This document shows positions 17,701 to 26,860 of a stretch of DNA of 64,000 bases, in pieces (within the stretch, counting starts at the first letter, position 1; the number at the start of each line of letters is the position of its first letter). The notes under the pieces are model-generated. The model had not been told where the DNA came from and ran no database searches. It was given only the letters and a program-made list of their open reading frames with translations. The translations under genes and the position numbers were made by a program. This DNA is from DASYAN01 sp963727755 (GTDB lineage: Bacteria; Chloroflexota; Ktedonobacteria; Ktedonobacterales; Ktedonobacteraceae), in assembly GCA_963727755.1 (NCBI GenBank), contig CAVSHN010000021.1, positions 1-64,000 on the forward strand. The letters run 5' to 3'.

Positions 17701-17717
17701 GAACCAGAACTTGGTTC
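17701..17717. promoter_or_regulatory. Possible LexA-type operator upstream of recA
   Basis: GAACCAGAACTTGGTTC is an inverted repeat with perfect 5-bp arms GAACC/GGTTC, 138 bases before recA. A -10-like TATTAT/TATATC lies just downstream on the recA strand. It resembles, but is not identical to, the Gram-positive SOS box GAACNNNNGTTC. Confidence 0.4.
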
Positions 17718-17788
17718 TTCCTCAATGACTCCTAGCAAAGTATTCTTTGAAAAGTACTAAAAGGTGGAAATAGGTAAGTAACTACACC

Positions 17789-18064
17789 TCAACTTGCAGT
17801 AGCCTCCAATGGATCAATTCCAAAAAGTTCCGACAAACTCTTCCCCGGCACATAGGCAATGACATTGCCAGCTTTTATATTAGCTTTTGCCTCTTCTTCA
17901 ATCTCCCACATAGAACTCCCTTCTTCTACAGGCTGCGCAAATGCTTCATCCCACTCCATCTCCTCAATCCGCCCTAAGATGTCCTTGGCTAGTATGTCTT
18001 GATCTTTGAGAGAAAGTTTTTCTACAGCAGCTTCGTATGCTGCCTTGAGTTGCTCACTTGCCAC
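17789..18064 (-). CDS. Hypothetical protein, possible antitoxin-like
   Basis: A 91-aa acidic protein: helical N-terminus (QLKAAYEAAVEKLSLKDQDILAKDILGRIEEMEWDEAFAQ) followed by a flexible part with GNVIAYVPGKSLSELFGIDP. The helical block beginning with conserved Leu/Ile and an EMEWDEAF segment is like small antitoxin-type proteins that occur with RelE/HigB toxins, but no toxin gene lies next to it in the next 200 bases. It stands alone between recA and recR with its own short upstream gap. Function uncertain. Confidence 0.55.
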   Translation of the reverse strand: MASEQLKAAYEAAVEKLSLKDQDILAKDILGRIEEMEWDEAFAQPVEEGSSMWEIEEEAKANIKAGNVIAYVPGKSLSELFGIDPLEATAS

Positions 18065-18162
18065 TATTCTCCCTCGTTTCTCTAGCTTGACACGTCTGCT
18101 ATTCTACCACAGCATTGTCCGACTTAGACGGAATCTAGGTAGTGACTATGCCTATCATGCTA

Positions 18163-18774
18163 TTATAGGTCACGCCGCCCCTCAAGAGCACGTCCAAGCG
18201 TGCCCTCGTCAGCATATTCGAGTTCGCTTCCGAGAGGAAGACCACGAGCTAATGTCGTGATACGCAATTTTGGAAGGTTGAGTTCACACTCAATGGCATC
18301 TTTGATAAAGTGTGCCGTGTAGTCGCCTTCAAAGCCCGGATTGGTTGCTAGAATAATTTCACTGGTTGCACTGTTTGCAAGACGCTTCAAGAGTTCATCG
18401 ATGCGAATATCTTTACGACCAATGCTATTTAATGGCGAGAGAGCACCATGCAATACATGATACAATCCTTTGTACAATCCCGTCTTTTCTAGCGCAAGTA
18501 CGTCAAGTGGCTCTTCGACTATACAAATGATATTTTGATCACGCGCAGCATTGGCACAAATGGGACATGGATTAGTTTCTGTAAGGTTAAAGCAACACGA
18601 ACAGTAGATGATACTCTCTTTTACACGCATGATGGCTTCTGCCAGACGCCTCGCTTGGTCGGTCGGACTCCGTAGGAGAAAAAAGGTCAGGCGTTGAGCC
18701 GTCTTGACTCCAATACCAGGCAGCTTTGAAAACTCCTCGACTAAAGCAGTCACAGGAGGTGCAATATCACTCAT
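18163..18774 (-). CDS. recR: Recombination mediator RecR
   Basis: RecFOR-pathway protein that loads RecA on gapped DNA. The 203-aa length is standard. It contains the helix-hairpin-helix PGIGVKTAQRLTFFLL, the C4 zinc finger (CSCCFNLTETNPCPIC), and a Toprim domain (ICIVEEPLDVLALE...LATNPGFEGDYTA). The C-terminus (LARGLPLGSELEYADEGTLGRALEGR) is highly typical. It begins 3 bases after the YbaB stop, in the conserved order dnaX-ybaB-recR. Confidence 0.97.
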   Translation of the reverse strand: MSDIAPPVTALVEEFSKLPGIGVKTAQRLTFFLLRSPTDQARRLAEAIMRVKESIIYCSCCFNLTETNPCPICANAARDQNIICIVEEPLDVLALEKTGLYKGLYHVLHGALSPLNSIGRKDIRIDELLKRLANSATSEIILATNPGFEGDYTAHFIKDAIECELNLPKLRITTLARGLPLGSELEYADEGTLGRALEGRRDL

Positions 18775-18777
18775 TAC

Positions 18778-19083
18778 CTAAAATAGTCCCGGTATTCTTA
18801 AACCACCAGTGGCGCTGCTGACTAGCTTCTGCTGAGCCTCAGTCACTTTATCAAAAGCATCTTTGGCCGCTGCCTTCACCATCACCTCTAGCTCTCCAAT
18901 ATCATCCGCACTAAATGCCTCGGGGTCAATTTTGACAGCAACAATTTGGTACTTTCCACTCATGGTGATTGTAACCGCACCACCACCAGCAGTACCAGTA
19001 AACTGGGTTACCTCCAGTTCCTCTTGCATCTTCATCATCTTTTGCTGCATTTGCTGCATTTGCTGAACTTGACGCATATTCAT
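18778..19083 (-). CDS. YbaB/EbfC nucleoid-associated protein
   Basis: Small DNA-binding dimer, 101 aa, found between dnaX and recR in most bacteria. It has the Met/Gln-rich helix (RQVQQMQQMQQKMMKMQEEL), the beta-rich core GTAGGGAVTITMSGKYQIVAVKIDPEA and a C-terminal helix (VKAAAKDAFDKVTEAQQKLVSS) ending GGLRIPGLF. It starts 14 bases after dnaX. It binds DNA without strong sequence preference and may bridge or shield it. Confidence 0.95.
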   Translation of the reverse strand: MNMRQVQQMQQMQQKMMKMQEELEVTQFTGTAGGGAVTITMSGKYQIVAVKIDPEAFSADDIGELEVMVKAAAKDAFDKVTEAQQKLVSSATGGLRIPGLF

Positions 19084-19097
19084 AAGAGGGTTACTCC

Positions 19098-21458
19098 TTA
19101 CTTCAGTTGAATATTTTTAATTTCTGCCTTAAACATCCGCATGGCTGCTTGAACGACCTGATCGGACTCCGCTTTCTTCGTAGCGATTTCCTGACGCGTT
19201 CCACCCATTGTTGTATTCTCTCTCATAATACTTGGTCTGGCAAGAGGCGAATGGTGAAGCACTTCACCTGTAGGCTTCTGCGACCGATCTGCCATTTGTT
19301 TGCTCTGCTCCTGATCCTTTGGAGATTCTTGTGGCATTCTAAGTGCAGATTGCTCATGATAAGGCGGGCGCTGCGGTGTCCTAGCAATTGTACTGGTAGA
19401 CAGAGGGCTTTCAGAATCGTGCGGCTTTGGAGCAGGCTTGGAAACCTGTGTTTGCAGAGATTGTCCAGGAGGAAGAAAACGTAATTTGCACTCCTGATTT
19501 AGCTCAACTTTCAGAGCCCATTCTATCGTTGCATGGTGATTAGGATTGTTTTGCAGGGCCTTATGATAAATGTCGGTATTGGCCTGAATAACAACCACTG
19601 GGATTTCCTTCGTGCCCTCCACAGCCACAATGGCATACCAACCAAGCAACGCTGCAACCATAGAACTATCTTTTTTCGTCTTGACCCGTCTCTTAATATA
19701 CTCCCATTTCTCCCTCACTTCTTCTACAGTCAGTGACGGGTCCTCGCTTACAGCCTCCTGACGTTGTTCTGGAGGCTGCATAGTTTGAACCTGCGGTGAC
19801 ACAGGCTGCGATTGAAGCGTAGGCGCTATATTCTCTTTATACGTAGTTTGAACCTGCGGTGACGCAGGCTGCGATTGAAGCGTAGGCGCTACATCCTCTT
19901 TAGGAGGAACATCAATCACTGAAGTGGCTTGGCTCTGAGGCTTAGACGATTGCTCCAATACATATCCTTTATTTGGTTCGTCTGATCGTGGGGCATCTTT
20001 CAGTTCAGGTAGTGGTGCAATATCTTTCGCCAATTCAGGTTTCAATCGCATCTGCGCCTCATCCACTCTATCCGATCGGGATTCGAGCGATATAGAACTA
20101 GGAGAAGTACGAAACTCTGCATTAGTGGGTTGCTGTGGATTAACAGCAGGAGAAGTTCTATTCATCCCAATAGTACTTGAGCTATGCTGGACAGGAGGAC
20201 GTGGCTGAGCAGTAGGGGCTGATGACGGACGAGGCTGAGCAATAGGGGTTGATGATGGGCGAGGCTGAGCAATAGGGATTGATGATGGGCGAGGCTGAGC
20301 AATAGGGATTGATGATGGGCGAGGCTGAGCAATAGGGGTTGGTACTGTAGATTGATCAGGTTGCACACGACGATGGAGTTCAATACAGGCTAGCAGCGCC
20401 AGTTCCAGACCAAGTTGGGGTGTGCCATGGCTCTTCTGTACTAGATCGTTTTGCGCAAAAATACGCGCGAATTCAGTCAATTTCTCCAAAGGGAATAATT
20501 TGGCCATCTGCACAATCTCGCTCATCTCGTCTTCGGTTAGATCCAAGATCTCAGCAATACTCGCCCCTGCTCTAGTTAACATCATAGCCCGACAGTATTC
20601 AGCAATCTGGAGATTTATCTGGCGTAAATCGGCTCCAGCTTCCGATAGTTCATGAATGAGGTGCAATCCAGCAGCACTATCTAGGTTGGCAATATGGCCA
20701 ACGAATTTTTGAATAGCACGTGGATCAGCTACACCAAGCATTACCTGCACTTGGCTGAGCGAGATCTCTTTTCCTGAGTACGCAATGGCCTGGTCTAGCA
20801 GACTGAGAGCATCACGCATACCACCAGCAGCGGCCCGAGCAATTAATTCAGCCGCCCCGGGCTCAAGTACTACTTGCTCTTGTTCCGCTACGAAGCGCAA
20901 ACGATCTACAATTTGGCAAGTTGCAAAGCGTTTGAAGTCAAAGCGCTGGCAGCGTGAAAGTACAGTGGGCAACATTTTATGTACGTCAGTTGTTGCCATC
21001 ACAAAAATAGCATGTGGAGGAGGTTCTTCGAGCGTCTTCAATAGGGCATTAAATGCTTCAGTTGTCAGCATATGAGCTTCGTCGAGGATATAGACCTTGT
21101 ACTTACCGTTTGTAGGGGGCACCATGACCTTCTCACGCAACTCACGAATGCTATCAATTCCACGATTGGAGGCGGCATCAATCTCGATAACATTAAAAGA
21201 GCTACCTACAGTTATCTCATGGCACTGCTCACACTCGTTACATGGCTCACCATCTTTTGGGTACTGACAATTAATTGTCTTTGCAAGGAGACGGGCCATA
21301 CTGGTCTTACCAGTTCCTCTTGGGCCAGTGAAGAGATATGCATGAGCTAAGTTGCCACTGCTGAGCGCGTTTTTTAGGGTACGAACGACAGGCTCCTGAC
21401 CGACGAGATCACTGAAGGTCTGTGAGCGCCACTTACGATAGAGCGATTGTGAGGCCAT
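19098..21458 (-). CDS. dnaX: DNA polymerase III subunit gamma/tau
   Basis: Clamp-loader ATPase of the replisome. Starting at the ATG at 21458 (MASQSLYRKWRSQTFSDLVGQ, the usual DnaX beginning) gives 786 aa; an in-frame extension to 21587 would run into the SRP RNA gene and is rejected. Walker A GPRGTGKT (45-52), four zinc cysteines (64, 73, 76, 79), Walker B LDEAH and the SRC motif (LSRCQRF) are present. The long tau part is low complexity: a 10-aa PIAQPRPSSx repeat (20216-20340) and a 63-base duplicated segment near 19785-19910, then a C-terminal domain (EEVREKWEYIKRRVKTKK). No frameshift slippery signal was identified with confidence. Confidence 0.95.
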   Translation of the reverse strand: MASQSLYRKWRSQTFSDLVGQEPVVRTLKNALSSGNLAHAYLFTGPRGTGKTSMARLLAKTINCQYPKDGEPCNECEQCHEITVGSSFNVIEIDAASNRGIDSIRELREKVMVPPTNGKYKVYILDEAHMLTTEAFNALLKTLEEPPPHAIFVMATTDVHKMLPTVLSRCQRFDFKRFATCQIVDRLRFVAEQEQVVLEPGAAELIARAAAGGMRDALSLLDQAIAYSGKEISLSQVQVMLGVADPRAIQKFVGHIANLDSAAGLHLIHELSEAGADLRQINLQIAEYCRAMMLTRAGASIAEILDLTEDEMSEIVQMAKLFPLEKLTEFARIFAQNDLVQKSHGTPQLGLELALLACIELHRRVQPDQSTVPTPIAQPRPSSIPIAQPRPSSIPIAQPRPSSTPIAQPRPSSAPTAQPRPPVQHSSSTIGMNRTSPAVNPQQPTNAEFRTSPSSISLESRSDRVDEAQMRLKPELAKDIAPLPELKDAPRSDEPNKGYVLEQSSKPQSQATSVIDVPPKEDVAPTLQSQPASPQVQTTYKENIAPTLQSQPVSPQVQTMQPPEQRQEAVSEDPSLTVEEVREKWEYIKRRVKTKKDSSMVAALLGWYAIVAVEGTKEIPVVVIQANTDIYHKALQNNPNHHATIEWALKVELNQECKLRFLPPGQSLQTQVSKPAPKPHDSESPLSTSTIARTPQRPPYHEQSALRMPQESPKDQEQSKQMADRSQKPTGEVLHHSPLARPSIMRENTTMGGTRQEIATKKAESDQVVQAAMRMFKAEIKNIQLK

Positions 21459-21556
21459 AAACGAAACTCCCGCCTGCAAATCCTGGTGACAAGCTACGAG
21501 GCCATTCGCTGTGTTTAGGAAGAAGATGAGACAGAGAAAACCGACTTTCGCCCAGT

Positions 21557-21682
21557 CCTGCCGGGCAGCGTAATCAGGCAGCCCCACGTCACCCAGAGAG
21601 GCCCATTACCGTTGCTTCCTCACGGACCTAGCGGGGTTCATAGACTTCTGCCGCGCAGGACCCAATTACGCCGACCGACAGG
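21557..21682 (-). ncRNA. ffs: Signal recognition particle RNA, small bacterial type
   Basis: On the minus strand GGTCC GTGA GGAAGCAACGG forms the conserved SRP domain IV apical loop (GNRA tetraloop plus asymmetric AAGCA side). Upstream GTCCTGCGCGGCAG and downstream GGGTGACGTGGGGCTGCC pair around it, and the outer ends CCTGTCGG...GGCGTAAT and ATTACGC...CCGGCAGG close a long stem. The size of about 126 nt and the position just upstream of dnaX match the common ffs-dnaX arrangement. It forms the RNA core of SRP with Ffh. Confidence 0.9.
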
Positions 21683-22168
21683 ACTAGAAGAAAATCGGTT
21701 CGTCCCGCTGCATTTTGTTCCTATCAGCAGGATGAACCTATCCTACACCCCAACAAGGCATTTGTCAAGTAGGTAGGATGGATGGATTTTGGGATTCTGG
21801 GCTCTCCACAAGCCATTCTTCAACGCATTGGCATTTCAACTCTGATCCTTGTGTCAAAACGTCAGTTGTCCCTCTTTCCCCCTGGATAAGGGTATCATGG
21901 CCTTCTATACTGATATCGACTATGCGATTGGTGAGAGATTGCCAGAGGTTGATAAGGTTGCAGAGCAAAAGGATAAACACTGTGGAGAGTCATACTAGAC
22001 TCTCAAAGAGGCATTAATCGAACATCAGTGAATAACGTCACCGAAGTCCTGTCCTCGATCCTTTCACAGGCGGTGGCTCAATTCCCTATCTTCTCTTGAT
22101 GGCAAGGTCATCATCTATGTGATACACTACTGAACAATAGCACGTTAAACAACGGGGAGGCAGTATCC
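21683..22168. other. Intergenic region before the zinc-ribbon repeat genes
   Basis: No convincing gene. It contains divergent upstream regions for the SRP RNA (minus) and the zinc-ribbon gene (plus). The last 90 bases (about 22080-22168, with CATCATCTATGTGATACACTACTGAACAATAG as scattered blocks) recur almost unchanged at 23590-23662 and therefore probably include the gene's promoter and ribosome site. Confidence 0.5.
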
Positions 22169-23443
22169 ATGCACATATGCAAATGGTGTCGAGCTTTGCT
22201 ACCCGATAGTGCGAACTTTTGTGGACAATGCGGGTATGCTCTAGGTGCTCCGACAAAACTTCCAACCGCAAGCCATCTATTGATCACCAATAATGAGTAC
22301 TCATCTAACCAGATAGCTACCGTTGATAATAATATAGCCACTGGATTATCTGATGCTGGGCATGAACTCCAAATGTCTCCCTCCCTCCACAATCATAATG
22401 CTAATGAACTTACTATTTCTTCTAACGACGAGACTTTTTGCACTTTAACACCGTCTCATAATTACCCTTCCTTTTCTGATAGGAAGGATCAAAATCATCT
22501 TAATGTGTCACACTCGCTACCCAGATTTGGGCGTGATGTCTACCAGCAACTTGCTCAGGACGTTGCAGATTTCCTAGATAGAGATAGTATGAACCAACGA
22601 CCCAACTCCAAGCGGAGCATTTACCAGAAACCTAGCTCTGAACAGGGTTTCCGCCCCCTACCCGGCTTTGAGCATGAGGTCCAACAGCAACCCTGCCTTA
22701 ACCCTGCCTTTTCCCAGCAACCTCGCCTTGATCACACCTTTCATCCTCTACCCGGCTTCGAGCATGATATCCAACAGCAACCCAGCCTTGACCCTACCTT
22801 TTCCCAGCAGCCTCGCCTTGACCATAGCTTTCATCCCTTACCCGGCTTTGAGCATGATATTGATCAGCAGGTAAAAAAGGCACACGGATTATACCAATGG
22901 AGATTTGCTCCTCACAGAAAGCGAACTAGCAATGGCCGCTATCCCATATTGGCATCAGGTCTCGTTATCTTGACTGCTTTTATCACTTTTGCCACTATAG
23001 CCCTTCTTATTGCACATTCACGCCCCTCAATGCCAAGTAAGCCCAGCCAGAATACGCTTCCAACAATTCCTACATCTACATCTAAGTCACCCGTCTCTAC
23101 ACCTTCACCTGTATCTATGCCCACTCCCACTCCTGTGCCCACTCCCACTCCTGTACCCACTCCCAAGCCTACTCCTGTACCCACTCCCAGGCCTACTCCT
23201 GTGCCCACTCCCAAGCCTACTCCTGTACCCACTCCCAGGCCTACTCCTGCTCCTACGCCCACACCTACTCCTGCTCCTACGCCCACGCCTACTCCTGCTC
23301 CTACGCCCACTCCTGCTCCTACGCCCACGCCTACTCCTGCTCCCACGCCTACTCCTGCTCCCACGCCTACTCCTACTCCTGCTCCCACGCCTACTCCTGT
23401 GCCTACTCCCACTCCTACTCCCGCTTCTATTTCATTAAATTAA
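22169..23443 (+). CDS. Zinc-ribbon membrane protein with Pro/Thr stalk, paralogue A
   Basis: A 424-aa protein in four parts: an N-terminal zinc ribbon with two CxxC knuckles (CKWCRALLPDSANFCGQCG), a polar linker with imperfect repeats (DHTFHPLPGFEHDIQQQPSLDP), one membrane helix (about 252-276, YPILASGLVILTAFITFATIALLI), and a C-terminal stalk of PTPTPVPTPKPTPVPTPR type to the end. The ribbon would be cytoplasmic and the stalk outside. There is no folded domain after the stalk, so it may span the cell wall. Paralogue B follows in tandem, with the upstream and downstream flanks also duplicated. GGGGAGG precedes the ATG. Function unknown; zinc ribbons of this form often mediate protein contacts. 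Confidence 0.75.
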   Translation: MHICKWCRALLPDSANFCGQCGYALGAPTKLPTASHLLITNNEYSSNQIATVDNNIATGLSDAGHELQMSPSLHNHNANELTISSNDETFCTLTPSHNYPSFSDRKDQNHLNVSHSLPRFGRDVYQQLAQDVADFLDRDSMNQRPNSKRSIYQKPSSEQGFRPLPGFEHEVQQQPCLNPAFSQQPRLDHTFHPLPGFEHDIQQQPSLDPTFSQQPRLDHSFHPLPGFEHDIDQQVKKAHGLYQWRFAPHRKRTSNGRYPILASGLVILTAFITFATIALLIAHSRPSMPSKPSQNTLPTIPTSTSKSPVSTPSPVSMPTPTPVPTPTPVPTPKPTPVPTPRPTPVPTPKPTPVPTPRPTPAPTPTPTPAPTPTPTPAPTPTPAPTPTPTPAPTPTPAPTPTPTPAPTPTPVPTPTPTPASISLN

Positions 23444-23662
23444 ATCTCACATTGTGCAGATGGGTTGACCTCATAAAACGGATATGCAGGGAAATAGTAG
23501 CTCTTTCGCCGCTTCTAGATAGGAAGCAGCAAATTTTTTTGTCAAGTGAACAACTTCACAAATTCCGAGATTCCGAACTTTCTTCCTCTTGGTGGTAAGA
23601 TCATCATCTATGTGATACACTACTGAACAATAGCACATTAAATAACGGGGAGGTAGTATCCC

Positions 23663-25639
23663 ATGCACATATGCGAATGGTGTCGGGCTTTGCTACCCGA
23701 TAGTGCGAACTTTTGTGGACAATGTGGGTATGTTCTAGATGCTCCGACAAATATTCCAACTGCAAGCCATCTATTGATCGCCAATAATGAATACTCATCT
23801 GACCAGATAGCTGCCGTTGATAATAATATAGCCACTGGATTATCTGATGCTGGGCATGAACTCCAAATGTCTCCCTCCCTCCACAATCATAATGCTAATG
23901 AACTTACTATTTCTTCTAACGACGAGACTTTTTGCACTTTAACACCGTCTCACAATTACCCTTCCTTTTCTGATAGGAAGGATCAAAATCATCTTAATGT
24001 GTCACACTCACTACCCGGGTTTGGGCGTGATGTCTACCAGCAACTTGCTCAGGACGTTGCAGATTTCCTAGATAGAGATAGTTTGAACCAACAATCCAAC
24101 TCCAAGCAGAGCATTCACCAGAAACCTAGCCCTGAACAGGGTTTCCGCCCCCTACCTGGCTTTGAGCATGAGATCCAACAGCAACCCAGCCTTGACCCTG
24201 CCTTTTACCAGCAACCTCGCCTTGATCACACTTTTCATCCTCTACCCGACTTCGACCATGGCATCCACCAACAACCCAGTCTTGACCATGGCATCCACCA
24301 ACAACCCAGCCTTGACCATGGCATCCACCAACAACCCAGCCTTGACCATGGCATCCACCAACAACCCAGCCTTGACCAGGGCATTCACCAACAACCCAGC
24401 CTTGACCAGGGCATTCACCAACAACCCAGCCTTGACCAGGGCATTCACCAACAACCCAGCCTTGACCAGGGCATCCACCAACAACCCAGCCTTGACCAGG
24501 GCATCCACCAACAACCCAGCCTTGACCAGGGCATCCACCAACAACCCAGCCTTGACCAGGGCATCCACCAACAACCCAGCCTTGACCAGGGCATCCACCA
24601 ACAACCCAGCCTTGACCAGGGCATCCACCAACAACCCAGCCTTGACCAGGGCATCCACCAACAACCCAGCCTTGACCAGGGCATCCACCAACAACCCAGC
24701 CTTGACCATGCCTTTCATCCCTTACCCGGCTTCGAGCATGACATCCACCAGCAACCCAGCCTTGACCATGGCATCCACCAGCAACCCAGCCTTGACCATG
24801 CCTTTCATCCCTTACCCGGCTTCGAGCATGACATCCACCAGCAACCCAGCCTTGACCATACTTTTCACCAGCAATCTCGCCTTGACCATGCCTTTCATCC
24901 CTTACCCGGCTTTGAGCATGAGATCGATCAGCAGGTAGGAAAGGCGCATGGATTATCCCAGTGGAGATTTGCTCCTCACAGAAAGCGAACTAGCAATGAC
25001 CGCTATCCCATATTGGCATCAGGCACCGGTATAATAATTGCTTTTATTACTTTTGCTACTATAGCCCTTCTTGTTATGCAATCACGCCCCCCAATGCCAA
25101 GTAAGCCCAGCCAGAATATGCTTCCAACAATTCCTACATCTACATCTAAGTCACCCACTTCTACACCTTTACCTGTATCTATGCCCACTCCCAAGCCTGC
25201 TCCTGTGCCCACACCCACTCCTGTGCCCACTCCCACTCCTACTCCTGCGCCCACTTCTACTCCTGTGCCCACCCCCAAGCCTGCTCCCAAGCCTGCTCCC
25301 AAGCCTGCTCCCAAGCCTGCTCCCAAGCCTACTCCCACTCCTACTCCTGTGCCCACTCCCACGCCTACTCCTGCGCCCACTCCCACTCCTACTCCTGCGC
25401 CCACTCCCACTCCTACTCCTGCGCCCACTCCCACTCCTACTCCTGCGCCTGCTCCCACTCCTGCGCCTACTCCCACTCCTACTCCTGCGCCTACTCCCAC
25501 TCCCACTCCTGCGCCTACTCCCACTCCCACTCCTGCGCCTACTCCCACTCCTACTCCCACTCCTACTCCTGCGCCCACTCCCACTCCTACTCCTGTGCCC
25601 ACTCCCACTCCCACTCCCACTTCTATTTCATTAAATTAA
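23663..25639 (+). CDS. Zinc-ribbon membrane protein with expanded repeats, paralogue B
   Basis: A 658-aa tandem paralogue of the gene at 22169. The first 150 residues are nearly identical between the two. The linker has expanded to fifteen copies of a 10-aa unit LD(H/Q)GIHQQPS, followed by longer mixed units (HAFHPLPGFEHDIHQQPS). Then comes a membrane helix (about 450-473, ASGTGIIIAFITFATIALLVM) and a Pro/Thr/Ala stalk of roughly 170 residues. The repeat array differs little at DNA level, a sign of recent slippage or unequal exchange. The stalk is longer than in paralogue A. Product probably surface-exposed; role unknown. Confidence 0.75.
   Translation: MHICEWCRALLPDSANFCGQCGYVLDAPTNIPTASHLLIANNEYSSDQIAAVDNNIATGLSDAGHELQMSPSLHNHNANELTISSNDETFCTLTPSHNYPSFSDRKDQNHLNVSHSLPGFGRDVYQQLAQDVADFLDRDSLNQQSNSKQSIHQKPSPEQGFRPLPGFEHEIQQQPSLDPAFYQQPRLDHTFHPLPDFDHGIHQQPSLDHGIHQQPSLDHGIHQQPSLDHGIHQQPSLDQGIHQQPSLDQGIHQQPSLDQGIHQQPSLDQGIHQQPSLDQGIHQQPSLDQGIHQQPSLDQGIHQQPSLDQGIHQQPSLDQGIHQQPSLDQGIHQQPSLDQGIHQQPSLDHAFHPLPGFEHDIHQQPSLDHGIHQQPSLDHAFHPLPGFEHDIHQQPSLDHTFHQQSRLDHAFHPLPGFEHEIDQQVGKAHGLSQWRFAPHRKRTSNDRYPILASGTGIIIAFITFATIALLVMQSRPPMPSKPSQNMLPTIPTSTSKSPTSTPLPVSMPTPKPAPVPTPTPVPTPTPTPAPTSTPVPTPKPAPKPAPKPAPKPAPKPTPTPTPVPTPTPTPAPTPTPTPAPTPTPTPAPTPTPTPAPAPTPAPTPTPTPAPTPTPTPAPTPTPTPAPTPTPTPTPTPAPTPTPTPVPTPTPTPTSISLN
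24251..24700 (+). repeat. Fifteen tandem 30-bp coding repeats
   Basis: Exactly 450 bases made of 30-bp units of the form TTGACCAKGGCATYCACCAA plus CAACCCAGYC, in frame with paralogue B. Units 1-4 encode (F/L)DHGIHQQPS and units 5-15 LDQGIHQQPS, with ATT in place of ATC at Ile in units 5-7 only. The block structure shows stepwise duplication of neighbouring units. Confidence 0.95.
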
Positions 25640-25710
25640 ATCCCACATTTTGCAGGTGGGTTGACCTCATAAAACGAATATGCGGGGAAATAGTGGCTCT
25701 TTTTCGCAGT

Positions 25711-26140
25711 CTAGGTATATTCAGCGAATTCGAGAATTATTCCTTCTATTCCCAAAAAGTAACAGAGTTTTCTTATTGTTATATACTTGTATATCACTAA
25801 AAAATGTTATTCCTTTCTTTTTCAAATCTGTTACAACGCTTTCTATATCTTCTACTTCCAAAGCTATATGTCGAAAACCAATCTGGTTGGGTATACTGAT
25901 ATGAGGGTCTACACTTCCCTCGGGTGTGTAATATTTAATTAACTCCAAGTTGGTCTGCGTATCAGGAATTGCTAATGCTATATATTCAGCTTTTACATTA
26001 GGTAGATTGACAACTTTGCTAATCCATTCTCCCTGTAATACTTGCCTTTTAATGATCGTAAATCCCAGGTTTAAGAAGAAGTCTTTCGCCGCTTCTAGAT
26101 CGGAGACAACGATGTTGATGTGGTCTATCTTTTTGAACAT
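25711..26140 (-). CDS. VOC family (glyoxalase/dioxygenase-like) protein, C-terminal frameshift
   Basis: Small metal-dependent vicinal-oxygen-chelate protein. MFKKIDHINIVVSDLEAAKDFF opens the first beta-alpha-beta unit with the His ligand, ELIKYYTPEG gives a Glu, and FRHIALEVEDIESVVTDLKKKG opens the second with His. In the read frame the end is RRNNSRIR, but one base removed near 25752 gives the expected GIEGIILEFAEYT with the last metal Glu and a stop at 25711. Substrate unknown; such proteins include lactoylglutathione lyase-like and antibiotic-binding members. A 5' scrap of the same sequence occurs in the spacer between the zinc-ribbon paralogues. Confidence 0.8.
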
Positions 26141-26406
26141 GGGCAGTGTGTGTTGTCCTTTCCTTTGAAGTTATCATTGCGCACGTGTATCCCTTATAAT
26201 CACACAAAATCTGCTGTGGCTTCAACTATCGCTTATAATGGATGAGGATAAAGATGTTATTATTGTAGGAGGCAGCAAATTTTTTGTCAAGTGAACGACT
26301 TCACAAGAATTCTTGCAAAAAAAGGCTGCATTTATCAACGCAAGGATGTAGACGTTGTAATAGCAGCCAGGAAGTGTGATACCCAAGCAAAACGGGAACA
26401 AGGCTA

Positions 26407-26860
26407 CTAGCCTTCTGAATGGTCGCTCTGGCCCAACTGATGGCCCAAGTCGCTCCCGCATGTGTTCAAATGTCGCGTCGTCAATCTCGCCACTTGCATA
26501 GCGCTGACGAAGTATCTCTACGGCATCCAGATGGTGGAATGGAGGCACGGGATGATCATGACTACGACAGCCACTGTTACCATGATCGGGGCCATGGCTA
26601 CGACCCTGGCAGCAACCATGATTGGGACCGTGACTACGACCCTGGCAGCAACCATAACCGCGCCAGCCACACATACGCATTTTTTTCCTACAAATCCGAC
26701 AGATGAGCCCGCAGACTAGTAGAAGGAATAGAACAAGCCATAATCCTAAACTAATCAGATGTATTAAAGGCCAGATATCATAGTAATGTCTCACAATGAT
26801 CAATATGTGATTACCTTGACCTTGGCCTTGAGGAAACGGAGGATATTGCCCTGCAAACAT
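26407..26860 (-). CDS. Small membrane protein with His/Gly-rich linker and SHOCT domain (apparent frameshift)
   Basis: From ATG 26860, preceded by GGAG, the product has a short Pro/Gln-rich start (MFAGQYPPFPQGQGQGN), one membrane helix (LIHLISLGLWLVLFLLLVCGLI), a Cys/His/Gly linker with a repeated CCQGRSHGPxHG unit, and a SHOCT motif (AVEILRQRYASGEIDDATFEHMRERL), a short oligomerisation helix pair found at C-termini. After it the read frame runs on with unlikely hydrophobic residues to 26222; a one-base shift near 26430 gives GHQLGQSDHSEG and a stop at 26407, which I prefer. The His/Cys-rich linker could bind metal. Confidence 0.6.

Noticed and set aside
21459..21587. 43-codon N-terminal extension of dnaX
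   Set aside because: It overlaps the 3' end of the SRP RNA gene and precedes the standard DnaX start MASQSLYRKWR.
24251..24700. 30-bp repeats as a CRISPR array
   Set aside because: The units are directly adjacent with no spacers and keep a continuous reading frame; this is a coding tandem repeat.
22939..25620. Long Gly/Val-rich frames on the minus strand opposite the Pro/Thr stalks
   Set aside because: They mirror the repetitive stalk code, lack start signals and have no domain; the zinc-ribbon frames on the plus strand are the real genes.
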